A stretch of DNA of 64,000 nt, from contig KZ111161.1 in NCBI GenBank assembly GCA_002077045.2, positions 62,001 to 126,000 of the forward strand, given 5' to 3'. Shown piece after piece: positions 52,075 to 62,732 of the stretch. A program made the translations under genes and the position numbers. Below the pieces are notes generated by a model that made no database searches, had not been told where the DNA came from, and saw only the letters and a list, made by a program, of their open reading frames with translations. How positions within the stretch are numbered: the first letter of the stretch is position 1; every line of letters starts with the position of its first letter. The stretch is from Rachicladosporium sp. CCFEE 5018. Its lineage: Eukaryota; Ascomycota; Dothideomycetes; Cladosporiales; Cladosporiaceae.

Positions 52075-53956
52075 ATGCCTCCAAAGACTCCAGCCGCTTT
52101 GTCTGCGTGCCACTCAACGACTTCTCGATCTTCCTCGAACGCGCTACCCACACCTACCTCGACCTACAAGAGCAGGTCACACCCAATACCGACCTATGAT
52201 CCCAACGTAGGGCGATCGGCAACTTATCCGTCCACCTGGCAAGTCGTGGTCAACAAAAGAACGGCCAAGTGCAGAATCTGCCACGACAAGCTGTCACAAA
52301 GCGACTTTGCTGTTCAATGTACCGATTGCGACTACATGATGTGCGAGCCTTGCTGGAACGGAACCAAGTACACGCCGGATGGCAATGAGACACACATTGA
52401 AGGCGTAGACAGAAATGTGAACGGCTGCTGGTGCCAGTACGGACATACGAACCGTCCTCCTAGCCACATGAGAGCCTTGCTCGACCAACGTAATACTCGA
52501 ATGCAGAGGAGGCAGAACACGACTGCGGCATCCACTCAAGTCAATGCCAACACACAGAGTGGCATTCCAGCAAAGCAGACTTCGGACGAGCCTGAGTACC
52601 TGGGCGAACGTGCTGTACCGCAAGCTGATGATATCGATAGTCAGTACGCCGAGTCTGACGACGTGGACGAAGAGCCAGTCGACTCAGATGACTTGGCAAA
52701 TGACGGAGAGAATAGTCCCTTTGTTCCGGAGAACAACAGCGCGACAGCAAGCGGACTGGGTCGTGGATACCCTACCACACCAACTGACGTAGGTCCATCT
52801 CAGCCGAGCCCAGTCAGCAGCGACGAAGATCAGCCACTCGACAATGAAACGGAAGAGGCCATGCATCCACTCACCGCCAAGACAACGATTGTTGTCGGAG
52901 CTGGTATTGTTGGCATGTCGATTGCATTGGAACTCGCCCTTCGCGTCAAGCAAGCTGGTATCGAACATCGGGTCATTGTTGTCGAGGCGCGCGAGTCGTA
53001 CGCTCAGCTTGCCTCCGGATCTTGCGCGGGCATCATCAAATCAAGCAAGATGCAACAGCGGTTCAAGTCCTTGTCTAAGCTGAGCCAGCAGTACTGGAAA
53101 GGAATAGTCGAGAGCGATAGGGACAACCGCTTCGACTACAGGACTGGCAGTCTAGAAGATGCGTGGAACAATGGCACCGTCCCAGCACGCAACTCTGGAT
53201 GGTTTGTGCAGGATTTCCTCGAGGCTGATAGCGGCGTTGAAGCGGCCACAATTGAGGTGAAGACAATGTTAGCCCAACCTCTTCTCCGTGCGTGCTTTGT
53301 GAGCCTCTCGACTGATATTAGACAGTGACATGGCGAAATACCTGCCCATGCTCTACCGCGCGTGCTGTAAAGCTGGCGTGGACTTCCGGTTCCAGTCGCA
53401 CGTTACAGATATGTACATGCAGAGGCATCGATGCTACATCGAAGAAGTCGAGGTCGGTTCGGCTGACCCACGGATTGGTTATAGAGGCAGTCCAGAATGG
53501 GTTTGCTGCCAAAACCTCATCATCGCTGCAGGCGCATTCTCGACTTGGATTCTTCACGACCTCTTTCCGTCTGAGACCGCATTGCTCGAGAACCACGTTG
53601 ATGAGTACACCGACGTACATGGCAAGCCGGACAAAGCAAAGGAGAATAAGCGCCTGCCTTTAGGTCGAGTGCTCGATGGCTACAAGCACACGAGCGTTGG
53701 TCGAACGAGCGGCATGCCGGTCATCGACAAGATACCCTGGGATGTTCTCGGATCGGTCAATGATCGCGACTCGACTTTAGGAATCCACATGTGTTACGGC
53801 TTCGGACGCTATGGAACGAGTTTGGCACCGGGCGCAGCGAAGGTCATTGTGAACAGGATCTTCAGCGAGGAGACTGGGATCGACGATGCAGCGTATGCAT
53901 TGGAGTGGGCAGAGGTAGCGTTGCGGATGGAGCTGCTTCGCCAAGATCGAAAATAG
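52075..53956 (+). CDS. ZZ-type zinc finger fused to DAO-family FAD-dependent oxidoreductase
   Basis: Exons 52075-53267 and 53326-53956 (58-nt intron with GTTAGC donor and ACAG acceptor, chosen because it gives EVKT-IDMAKYLPMLYRAC in frame) encode 607 residues. Residues 66-107 form a ZZ-like finger: C66-x2-C69, C82-x2-C85, C90-x2-C93 (CTDCDYMMCEPCW) and His107. A long acidic Ser/Asp/Glu linker follows. From ~270 the DAO fold begins with G275-x-G-x2-G280 (IVVGAGIVGMSIALELALR) and ends with CYGFGRYGTSLAPGAAK. DAO enzymes oxidise D-amino acids, sarcosine or other amines with FAD, releasing H2O2. One frame links both parts, so the fusion is real at sequence level; an internal start at Met263 could also give the oxidase alone. 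Confidence 0.78.
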
Positions 53957-54366
53957 TAGATTCTGAGCTGTTTGCCAGGCAAGTGAGGAGCTCCGCCCAG
54001 ATCATGCAGGTACATAGAAAGTTGATTTATTTCTGGCCCTAAAATATCTACTTCCCGCGCGCTTATGCACGTTCCCTCCACCAAACTGCGCCGCCAAAAA
54101 TGCCAAGCCCCAGGCAGGATCAAACATGGCTTGACTTGAAACATACACAACATGCAACGCTGCGGCGCAGGCAGCACATGGCATCCAGCACTGCCTTGAG
54201 TCACCAGTACGTGCCGCGCAAGATGAGTACAAAGGGTTTGTTTGCTATCTGGACTCCATCTCGTCTTCTCCACTTCGTCACACATCGCACTGCAGTCGTC
54301 CCAAATCGCACTTACTGAGTACACAAGACGCTACCTCACAGATCGAGACCATTCATTAACGCCAGA
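53957..54366. other. Intergenic, no gene seen
   Basis: 410 bp between two plus-strand genes; no features recognised. Confidence 0.5.
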
Positions 54367-54997
54367 ATGATTCTCCCGTTGGTCTCACGCGCTATCCAAG
54401 CACTCTTCGCTGCCGTCGTACTAAGCCTCTCCATTGTCGCCATCCGCTGGCAAGTCTACGGCAAGGCACCCGCACAGTCCGGATTTGCCTCTTTTGCTGG
54501 CGCTCTCGGATGTCTAGCAGCAGCGATTGGCATCGCTGGAATCTGGATCACTGCCTTATCTACGCTCATACTAGCCATAATTGATGGGCTTGCGGGAGTT
54601 TGTCTGCTGATTGCAGGCATCGTAAGTACTTGGTGCGCTCTGTACACTGTACATAGACTAACAACATACCACCCAGACCTACGTCGTTGCCCTACGCGGC
54701 CTCGACTGCGGCGAAGCAGCCCACATACTCGACGACAAGCAGTGGAAGTGGCTGCCTGCGGCTATCAATCACCCGCTCCTCACAGGTGGCAGCGGACCCA
54801 AGTCTGATGATGGGTACGCTATGGGGCTCTCGAGGTACGGCGAAGACAAGATCAACGGTGTGTTCACGGACAGGTGCCATAAGGCCAAGGCGAACATGGT
54901 GTTCATGTTCTTAGCTTTCGCCAGTTGCGTGGCAGCTGCTGTACTGATCTGGGTGCATCGTCGGCGAAATGGCGGTCGAATGAGTTCGAGGGTATGA
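54367..54997 (+). CDS. Small 4-TM membrane protein (MARVEL-like), paralog 1
   Basis: Exons 54367-54621 and 54677-54997 (55-nt intron, GTAAGT) encode 191 residues. Three hydrophobic helices lie in exon 1 (ALFAAVVLSLSIVAIRW, FAGALGCLAAAIGIAGIW, ILAIIDGLAGVCLLIAGI). A polar loop with two cysteines (LDCGEAAH, FTDRCHKAKA) precedes a fourth helix (MVFMFLAFASCVAAAVLIW) with a basic cytosolic end VHRRRNGGR. The four-helix plan with a second extracellular loop resembles fungal MARVEL-domain proteins of plasma-membrane subdomains. It is the intact member of a tandem triplet. The family call is inference from topology. Confidence 0.75.
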
Positions 54998-55402
54998 TCA
55001 TTGGGTCCGATCATGAATGAGGTAGCCTGATCGCATGTCGATGAGGTTACGCGTAGTCGAAGATACCATTAATGCAGTTCTTTGAATATGAAGCTGTATC
55101 GTTCTTGGTCCGCTGTAACCCTGGTTGCGGACCCAAAAAGATCATCCTGTCGCTGGCTCATCGACTTCATCAGTAACGGATAGGTACATCGTGGCTATGC
55201 TCTCTTGCACGACACCAACGCATCTACCCGCGGTTTGAAAGCACACACGCTGCCTAAGCCGCGCGTGCTGCTATTGTGTCGAGGAGAGGTTATGAATCGC
55301 TCGGTGTAGCTCGAGATAGGTCGCTGTCGATGCTGAGCAGCTCTAGAGCAACATCGCAAAACAACCGGCCCTCACCTTCGCTCAGATTCCCGCACCGCAA
55401 AG
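54998..55402. other. Intergenic, no gene seen
   Basis: Spacer between tandem 4-TM paralogs 1 and 2; an upstream extra exon of paralog 2 is not excluded. Confidence 0.4.
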
Positions 55403-55966
55403 ATGGTTCACGGCACGTTCTCCGCCCCGAGGAGCTGCTTTGGTTTTCACTTTGGATTTCATCATTCAACGAGCGACTCATCCGTCAAACCCATCTGGGC
55501 AACGCTGCAGGAGAATCCCATCATCTTTCGTCTAGTCCAGGGCATCCTCTCCGGCAGCGCACTTGTATTCTACGGTCTCGCATTCTGGAGAGGCGGTTCT
55601 TCCGCTGGACTCGGATACGCAGCATTTACAAGCATCTTTGGCATTGCGGCAGCCATCTTAACTCGTAGGGCAGATAGTCCCGACGGGCAGCTCGACATCC
55701 CAGCCAATGATGGTCCTTGTTCCCAATCGTACACTTTGTATGCGATGACGTCGGTGTGTGCTGGGATGTTGTCGTGGCCATCTCGGAAACGATGGCCTGT
55801 CACCTGGCATATGCACTCGCTGTGGACCTGGCAAGCGATTCCATCTCTGGACAACCCTATATACGGTGGATGTGTCCAGTATGTCGCGCATGCGTGGCTG
55901 TCTACGATGAGCACCGTTGAACGCAGTCTGTACGCCAGTACCCGTACCTGTCGTGTTCAGGCCTAG
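55403..55966 (+). pseudogene. Small membrane protein paralog 2, probably frameshifted
   Basis: The start (ATG 55403) leads to two helices clearly related to paralogs 1 and 3: FRLVQGILSGSALVFYGLAF and GYAAFTSIFGIAAAIL. After about residue 95 the frame becomes unlike a membrane protein. A different frame from about 55710 reads FPIVHFVCDDVGVCWDVVVA-ISETMACHLAYALAVDL, hydrophobic and similar in place to the third helix of the family. A one-base shift near 55705-55715 would join the two. No exon matching the fourth helix was found. It is therefore either a decayed copy, a sequencing indel or a copy with an unusual intron. The N-terminal extension (MVHGTFSAPRSCFG) is not shared. Confidence 0.45.
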
Positions 55967-56223
55967 AGATTGCGTTCGAAGGCACACCATGCAGTGAACC
56001 GACTTTGTCATACTGTACAATTGCACTGCCCGTGATACCATATTAGAGGCGAAGCAGCTTAGGCGGCTAGATTCGAAACGTTATTTTGCGTGCGAATTCC
56101 TGCTGTAGTGAGTCGGTTATCACTTGCTACTCTGATACTTTCCGGCACATTCAAGCAGCTTACCCCAACGGTCTTTGTCTCATCCCAAAGCTTACAGTAG
56201 CCAACTACGCTCTAGCTACCACG

Positions 56224-56824
56224 ATGAAGTCCATCGTACTCGGTGCCCGACTCGCCCAGGGGCTCACTGCCGCGATCGTGCTCGGTCTGTCTTCGATCGC
56301 ACTCAAAAGGCAGCACTTTGGCGCGAAACCAGCGGCGACCGGATTCAGTGCTTTCGTGGGCGGTCTCGGAATTCTTGCGGCTGCCGTCGGGATTATCGCC
56401 ATCTTTGTTCATGCTGTCCCAGACATCGTAGGCACGGTGGCCGATGTTTTCACGGTCGTCTGCTTTGCGATTGCAGGGATCGTGAGTCTGCATTCATGTA
56501 GCGATGAGACGTTTTCTAATGGGTCAACCAGATACTGTCGGTCAAGATGAGCAGCCTCAACTGCGCAGAGGACTTCACCAAGGATTATGACCTGGGTCAC
56601 GCAAAGGCATGGGCCTTGTTTGACGGTGGCGAGAACGAGTATGGCGACATATTTTGCCCAAACGCTGCTGGGTGCGACGACTACTGTTCCTGAGGCCAAG
56701 GTGCAATACGATCACGGCAGATGCCGCCTTTCTCTGATTCACCTTTTTGGCCAGCATCGCAGCGGCAGTCATTGCCTGGCGTCTCCGCAAGCGCGGAACT
56801 ACCAGTAGGAGCAGTGCTGCTTGA
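56224..56824 (+). CDS. Small membrane protein paralog 3, 3' end uncertain
   Basis: Exon 1 (56224-56481) encodes three helices closely similar to paralog 1 (LTAAIVLGLSSIALKR, FVGGLGILAAAVGIIAIF, VFTVVCFAIAGI), with an intron (GTGAGT, 50 nt) at the identical position and phase. Exon 2 starts 56532 (ILSVKMSSLNCAEDF) and meets a stop at about 56692. A second intron 56672-56754 (GTGCGA donor, CCAG acceptor) would restore AAAVIAWRLRKRG before a TGA at 56824. However, unspliced sequence in that frame (RCNTITADAAFL, stop, FTFLASIAAAVIAW) aligns with paralog 1's last helix, so decay by a frame break plus a TGA is the competing explanation. 155 residues in the spliced model. Confidence 0.55.
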
Positions 56825-57034
56825 GGGACGGCTAGATCTTCAGACAAATTAGGCGGATGACAACGTGGAACAGCGGTGCGTGAAAGTGGTTGCAGACGTG
56901 CTGGTCGTCGGGAGGTCGACGTAGTGGTCATATCGAGCTAGTGGCGAGCTGTAAGGTGCAAGGTGCAAGTGATAGTAGCGATGCGGACCTAATATATCGA
57001 TTAAGCCATCTCGTAAATTCATTGTATTGTATCA

Positions 57035-59404
57035 TCATGAATTCCCCATCTGCCACTCTCCAACCTCTGGCAACGTCTCCAGATCGCCAGCCACAGCCGC
57101 CCAGTCGCCATAATCCGGTATGCCACCATCGAACATACTACCAAAGCCTTCATCAGCAGCCCAGGGCGCAAAGAAGGTGCTGGCAGCGCGAGTATTGTAG
57201 CTACTAGGCGAGCTAAGGTTGGTGTTCACTGTCTCCAAAGCTTCCGCTCCCGTAGTGGAGGGATCTGGTGGCCGCGTGTACTGTGTTGGCCTGCGTGAAG
57301 CTGACGTAGGTATCTCGGGTGACGAAACCGGGATCATGATCGCGGCCGATGGTTGGACGTCCACGCTTCCTCCACATACCTGCAAGCCGTCTTTGTCGAG
57401 CATTGCATCCAGCGAGCCATGCGTCGCGTGGCCCCGCTCGGCTTGCATCGCAGAAGAGCCATCGCCGTCGGATCCCGTTGGCGGCGTACTTTCCGAACTA
57501 CTCGCCTGCGGTAGGGTGAATTCATTGAGAGCAAGGTATTTCTGTGCACCTGCAAAGCCATCAGGCCAAATGTCACTCGTTTCGCCATTCCCCTCAGCCT
57601 GTCGAATCAACTCGGGTCGCTGACACCACTGTCGCAGCTTGAAAAGCAGAGCAAGAAAGATAGAAGGCACTCGGCACGCCTGCTCGCCGATAACGTTACG
57701 GACGTGCAGGATTGCGCGATCCATATAGTGCTCTGCTTGTAGACTGTCGCGATCGATGAGGCTTACCAATTTGCTATGTTTGCTTGAGCCGCTCAAGTGC
57801 AGCTTCGCTAGCAGAAAGACGGCATACGACATGCGCACGTAAGAGAACACCGGCAGGGCACGAGCAGTGGCTGGGTCTAGGCTGAGGAACAACTCGAGCA
57901 AGGCATGTGAGCTCTCTGTCAGTATGCCGATCGACTCCACTCCGACTTTCGTGGGCAGTGCACTAATGATATCGCATGGCTGTAGTGGTCCCATCTGATA
58001 CGGTGCTTTGAAGTCCTCCGGCGAGTAATCCACATGCAGGACCAGCTCGTGCAGAAACAGGCGGATGGTGTGATACATCGTCTCCAGGCAGGGTGGATGT
58101 CCAATCTGCGTTACCAGTGAACGCCATTCTTGTATGCGAAGATCAAACGCTTTGATCAGTCGCTGAGTCGTTGGCCCAAGAATCGAGGCCATGCCGCCGG
58201 AATCTTCGTACGAGAAGGCGTCCCTTATTTCTTCGCTGATGGCAACGATGCGGACCCATGCTACGAGCACTCGGTCACCGGGGACAGCTCGTGGTGAGAC
58301 GTCGAGAAGATCGAGACATTCTCGAGTGTACGTAGTCATTCGCATCATGGCTGGGCGTCGCAATGAAAACGCTACGGCTGCACAGATCCCGTAGCAAGCC
58401 ACGAAGATTCGCCGACACTCGATGCTGTCGCTGCTTAGCTGGTTCTGAGTTGAACGTGAGGACATGCTCAGGTCTGGGTTCGCTGCATCTTCTGTCGGAT
58501 GCACATTGCCTACACTTTCGGCCGGAAATCGGTTTCGCCTTGTATGCGACGGTCGCGTACAAATGCCGATGTCCATTGCCATAGCGGAAGCCATGTGGAT
58601 GTATTCGTAATACTTGAGCTGTACGAACCGGCTGGGCGGCTGATACCAGACTGCGCTGATCATGAGTGACTGCACAAGCTCCACGGTCTTCTCGCTGTTG
58701 ACGACGGTGCGGCGAGCATACTCTTGGAGCACTTCCCGGTCAAGCTTGGTGGCGAGGTCTGCATTGTCTACGCCAGAGGTTGCAGCCATGATGGCGAGAA
58801 AGAGGGTAGGCTTGATCGTACGAAGCTCTTCGGCAGAGCTGGACGAAGGTATATAGACAACCGGAAAGTGAGGGTACAGATCTGTTCGGTAGCGGAGCAG
58901 AAGGTGGCGTGCTGTAGCCATTGAAATGATACCACGGTCTATGATATCTGCTCGTTGATCTTGGACCGTACCATCGCTGCGCGAGGCCGCGCTGGCTGGC
59001 CATTGAGAGTCGATGCCAGCATCTGATCTTCGCTGATCCAGTACGATAGGCTCATATATTGACTGTCCAGCGCCGTGCATCGAGTCGGCGTTGGTAGGGT
59101 TCACCTCAGCGACACGGGCCAGCATAGGCGTGCGAGACGTAGCAGTAACACTGCTCTCGCCACCTGGTTGTCCGACTTCATTCTTCTCCTTCAGCAGGAC
59201 GCGCATAGCGTTCATTTGCTCCTCCAGCTCCCTTACCCTCGTATCCGTCCTCTTGCGCTGCTTGCGCTTCTGCATCGGCGCGTGTACACATTGCCGCCCT
59301 GATCTGATGCATCGTATACAATTGTCTGGACTGTTCTCATCGATCAGGCATCTCACCTTCTGCGATCTACAGAAGACGCAGGCGCGATGCGAGGGTGCCT
59401 CCAT
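57035..59404 (-). CDS. Zn2Cys6 transcription factor
   Basis: A single long exon. I start at Met 59404 (MEAPSHRACVFC), 789 residues, because the zinc cluster follows at once; an in-frame ATG at 59548 would add 48 atypical residues. The cluster is C9-x2-C12-x6-C19-x9-C29-x2-C32-x6-C39, followed by a basic stretch (KRKQRKRTD) and a coiled-coil dimerisation segment (VRELEEQMNAMRVLLKEKNE). The middle homology region includes HLLLRYRTDLYPHFPVVYIP, LFLAIMAATSG, LVQSLMISAVWYQPP and YEYIHMASAMAMDIG, typical of fungal-specific factors of the Leu3/War1-like kind. The C-terminus is Ser/Thr/Pro-rich and acidic. Nuclear regulator; targets unknown. No biosynthetic cluster neighbours it directly. Confidence 0.9.
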   Translation of the reverse strand: MEAPSHRACVFCRSQKVRCLIDENSPDNCIRCIRSGRQCVHAPMQKRKQRKRTDTRVRELEEQMNAMRVLLKEKNEVGQPGGESSVTATSRTPMLARVAEVNPTNADSMHGAGQSIYEPIVLDQRRSDAGIDSQWPASAASRSDGTVQDQRADIIDRGIISMATARHLLLRYRTDLYPHFPVVYIPSSSSAEELRTIKPTLFLAIMAATSGVDNADLATKLDREVLQEYARRTVVNSEKTVELVQSLMISAVWYQPPSRFVQLKYYEYIHMASAMAMDIGICTRPSHTRRNRFPAESVGNVHPTEDAANPDLSMSSRSTQNQLSSDSIECRRIFVACYGICAAVAFSLRRPAMMRMTTYTRECLDLLDVSPRAVPGDRVLVAWVRIVAISEEIRDAFSYEDSGGMASILGPTTQRLIKAFDLRIQEWRSLVTQIGHPPCLETMYHTIRLFLHELVLHVDYSPEDFKAPYQMGPLQPCDIISALPTKVGVESIGILTESSHALLELFLSLDPATARALPVFSYVRMSYAVFLLAKLHLSGSSKHSKLVSLIDRDSLQAEHYMDRAILHVRNVIGEQACRVPSIFLALLFKLRQWCQRPELIRQAEGNGETSDIWPDGFAGAQKYLALNEFTLPQASSSESTPPTGSDGDGSSAMQAERGHATHGSLDAMLDKDGLQVCGGSVDVQPSAAIMIPVSSPEIPTSASRRPTQYTRPPDPSTTGAEALETVNTNLSSPSSYNTRAASTFFAPWAADEGFGSMFDGGIPDYGDWAAVAGDLETLPEVGEWQMGNS

Positions 59405-60082
59405 CGCGGTGGCTGCGATGGCATAGCACGTACGCTCGGTCGAGCAGACGGGAGTTCCAAAATACCATTGTATCGGAAGTGCAAGGCATGAGGTTGCATC
59501 ACCGTATCTGGACCGGTGGAATATGCTCGCGAAGGATTCAGAGTTCAAGCGCCACCAACTTGGCGGATTTCGAGAAGGTACATCGTCTTCCGAATGTAAC
59601 CATTGATCACATCGCCATCAACCATCGAGACGAGATCGACGGGATACACTTTTACCTCGGATGCATTAGAGATCTCTGAGCGGCAGAGGCTCAGGAACAT
59701 CGCCGGTACTTACTTCCGCGAAGGGTGGAGGGTCCCTTATCACCCACAACATCGTAAGGACAGCGAGGGTCCTCGAGGCTGCAGACTTCATGTGCCTCCA
59801 ACACTATCTGAGAAGCTGCACACATCGCAGACTGATAGATCGACAGTAAGTAGGTAGGTCGTCCAGTAGGTGTATGTCTCCGTCTATTCGAGTATCTCAA
59901 TCTGCATTCCAGAAGTCTGGCCCGACACTGCGGCAATTCAAGATGAGCATGTTGTCAATGAGCTGCGAAGGAATGCAGCGAGTGATACCCCTTCGCGTTG
60001 ATCAAGATGGACCCCTCGACCTGCCGCCGCATCGCGTTTGGCAGACCACAAGGATCAGCAACCCAGTGTTCAGCGCCACGCG
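59405..60082. other. Divergent intergenic region
   Basis: 678 bp between the Zn2Cys6 gene and the secreted repeat protein, transcribed away from each other. No gene or clear box was recognised. Confidence 0.5.
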
Positions 60083-62482
60083 ATGGTGTCTACCATCTGC
60101 AGGCGCCTCCCATGGGCGCTGTCCGCTCTTTGCCTCCTCGCAATATCCATCCATGCCAACGCACTCCCCGAAGCATGTCCAGAATGCGATCAGATGATCG
60201 GGATGGAGCCGATCGCCGTTGTCACCACCACGGAACCCTGCCACGAGTGTGAGAAATCGATAATGCCTCCAGTGTTCACGGTCACATCGCACAGGAGCTG
60301 CACTACGCCGCAAGTCACCATGTACACGAGTGGCGCCTACACCTACCTTCCGATGTCTTCGAGCTGTCCGGTGCCCTCCACAATCACGGCGTCTAGTACC
60401 GGGACCTGTGGCGCACCAATCCCGGCTTCAGAGACGACGGTGTACTCGACTGTCGTGCGCTACAACAACATCACGATGACGGTGACGACCGCGCAGTACT
60501 CGCTTTCCTCCTACCCAGGAGCGACTGTGCTGAGCTCCTACGGCATCACGACAACTCTAGCAGCCTCGACTGCTACTTTGATCTTTACAGGCACGCCTCA
60601 GACGTTGACTTACACACCTCCGGCGACGACCGCCGTGGTCACATACACGACCAATGGGGCAGTTGGTGAGATCAAGTAGTCGGAAAAGCTTTTTTGGAGA
60701 CCGAGCAGCTGACGTCTACTTAGTCACGACAACACTCGCAGCCTCGACCGTGACAGCGACGAGCGTTCAAGCAGCTAGCTATTACACTGTGACGACCTCA
60801 ATCCAAGCCATGACGATGACCACAACTCTTGCTGCCTCCACCTCGACGATCGTGAGCACGGCACCGGCATCCACGGTGGTCACGATAGTGTCCGCCGCAA
60901 CTGTCTATACCACGATTCCTGCTTCGACAGTGATATCGACACAGGCGGCGTCGACGGCGACCTTGACTCAGACATTGGCGGCTTCGACGGCCTACGTTAC
61001 CACTACCACTTCGCTCCCACCATACACAGCCACATTGACAGCAACAGCGACTGGGAATAGTGTGATCTACTCGTCGACCACTATCACTGGTATGTGGTGT
61101 GCCGGGTTGCTTGCGAAACTCTCTTCGCTAATACCTCGTCTAGTCACAACATACCCGGGTGCGTCCATTGTAACCCAGACCTCTGTGGCTACTGCGACTG
61201 CGACTATTACGGCGACAGGGACATACTCGTACCCTGTCACGCAGACATCAATCACCACGCTCACCGGCAAGTCATTTTACAAATGGCGGTATGAGTTGAT
61301 GCTGACTTTCAGGCTCTAGTCACTTCAACTCTGCCACCGGCGACTTCGACTGCGCCGGCGCAGACGCAGACAACTGTTCAGACTCGGACAGCGACTGCAT
61401 TTGTCACGAACACAGCGACTTCCTACTCGTCATACGCAACAACACCAACTAGCACTACTACGCTCACTGGTATGGCTGTTGGTCTGTTTCCGCTCTGCCT
61501 GATACTGACATGAAGCAGTCACGTCGAACCTACCGCAGAATACCGCGACCACGGTCTCAGTCGTGACGGCGACCGCGACCGCTACAGTCGTGTCGTCGGC
61601 CGTGGGCACGAGCACGACTACGGTCACAGGTAAGGAAGCCAAGCTGGCCGAGCAACAGGATGCTGATACTTTCTCTAGTGACAAGTACTCCTCCACTGTC
61701 CACAGTGGTCCAGACTGCTACTGCGACTGCCACGGCGACAGCTACTACAACGACGATCAGCAACAGAGTCTCGACCGGTAATTTCATGCACTCAGTACAG
61801 TCTAGACTCAAGCTAATTCTCTCACTCAGCCACCTCCACCCAACCGGCCAGCACCCTCACAGTCACCTCCCTCCAAACAATTACCGCAACAGCAACTCTC
61901 ACGCAATCCTGCTCCTCCACCGCCCAACCACCACCCTACAATAACCCCACAACAACCACAACCACTAACCCCTCTGCGCCCGGCTACACGCCTCCAAGCG
62001 GCTACAACAGCCCGCAATGCGCGTTCCCCGCCGGCCAATTTAAAGTCCGCGTCTACGGCACGAACATCTACCTCTCCTCTTTCTCCGGCGGGACGACGCC
62101 CACGGGCCAGTCGGGAGAGGTGCTTACGACGACTTCGAACCTCGCGGCCGCGATCGGGTTCACGTATACCTCATCTGGACAGGTCAGCGTTACGGCGGCG
62201 AATGGGGCGATTCTGCTCTCTGATCAGGATACAGCGGCTCCTGGAGCGGAGCCGATATACTTTGATACTAACGATTCGATCTCGAATAATAATTATAGTC
62301 CTGTGGCTTGGTGTTTGAGCCAGCCGAATAATGTTGTGACGATCCAGAACTCGGTCACGACGGATGCGCATGTTATTCAGGTCTGTACGGATAGCAGTGG
62401 GGCGCCGGTGGTGTATTTGCAGACTCAGCAGGCGGCGGATGCGAGTGGGTGTACGACTGTGGGGTTGCAGATGGTGACTTAG
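60083..62482 (+). CDS. Secreted Thr/Ser-rich protein made of phase-1 repeat exons (adhesin-like)
   Basis: Seven exons (60083-60665, 60724-61089, 61144-61266, 61320-61469, 61519-61629, 61679-61777, 61830-62482) encode 694 residues. Signal peptide 1-27 (WALSALCLLAISIHANA), then a Cys-containing head (CPECD, PCHECEK, SCTTPQ). Exons 2-6 code only for Thr/Ser/Val/Ala-rich repeats, each beginning VTT or VTS and ending T-G, with all six introns in phase 1. Exon 7 has an ATSTQPASTLTVTS repeat, a Pro/Asn linker and a unique ~160-residue C-terminal domain (CAFPAGQFKVRVYGTNIYLS...DASGCTTVGLQMVT). Intron 3 (61267-61319) has a GC donor. It is probably an O-glycosylated wall protein or adhesin; no GPI tail is seen. 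Converges on the MYND gene. Confidence 0.8.
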
Positions 62483-62732
62483 ATGGGTTCAAAGGGAGAG
62501 GAGAGACGCGAGGGCGTGGTGTGGAGAAGTCTTGGGTTCAGCGAAGTTGTGGTTCAGCTATGAAGAGCTATAGAATATTCCTGCGTCGCTCTTTAGCTGA
62601 CGCTGTCACATCAACATTCCTGCCCATCTTGCTGCAGCATACATCTCGGGGTTCAAAGCAAATGCGATGTCAAGTTCCGCAGCCTCAGAAACCACCTGCG
62701 AGCGTAATTCGAGCAGACTTGACGGCAACCAA

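Noticed and set aside
53257..53325. Alternative introns of the ZZ-DAO gene (donors GTGAAG 53257, GTGCGT 53288, GTGAGC 53299)
   Set aside because: They give a wrong phase, an immediate stop or an intron of only 34 nt; GTTAGC at 53268 gives both phase and a DAO-like junction.
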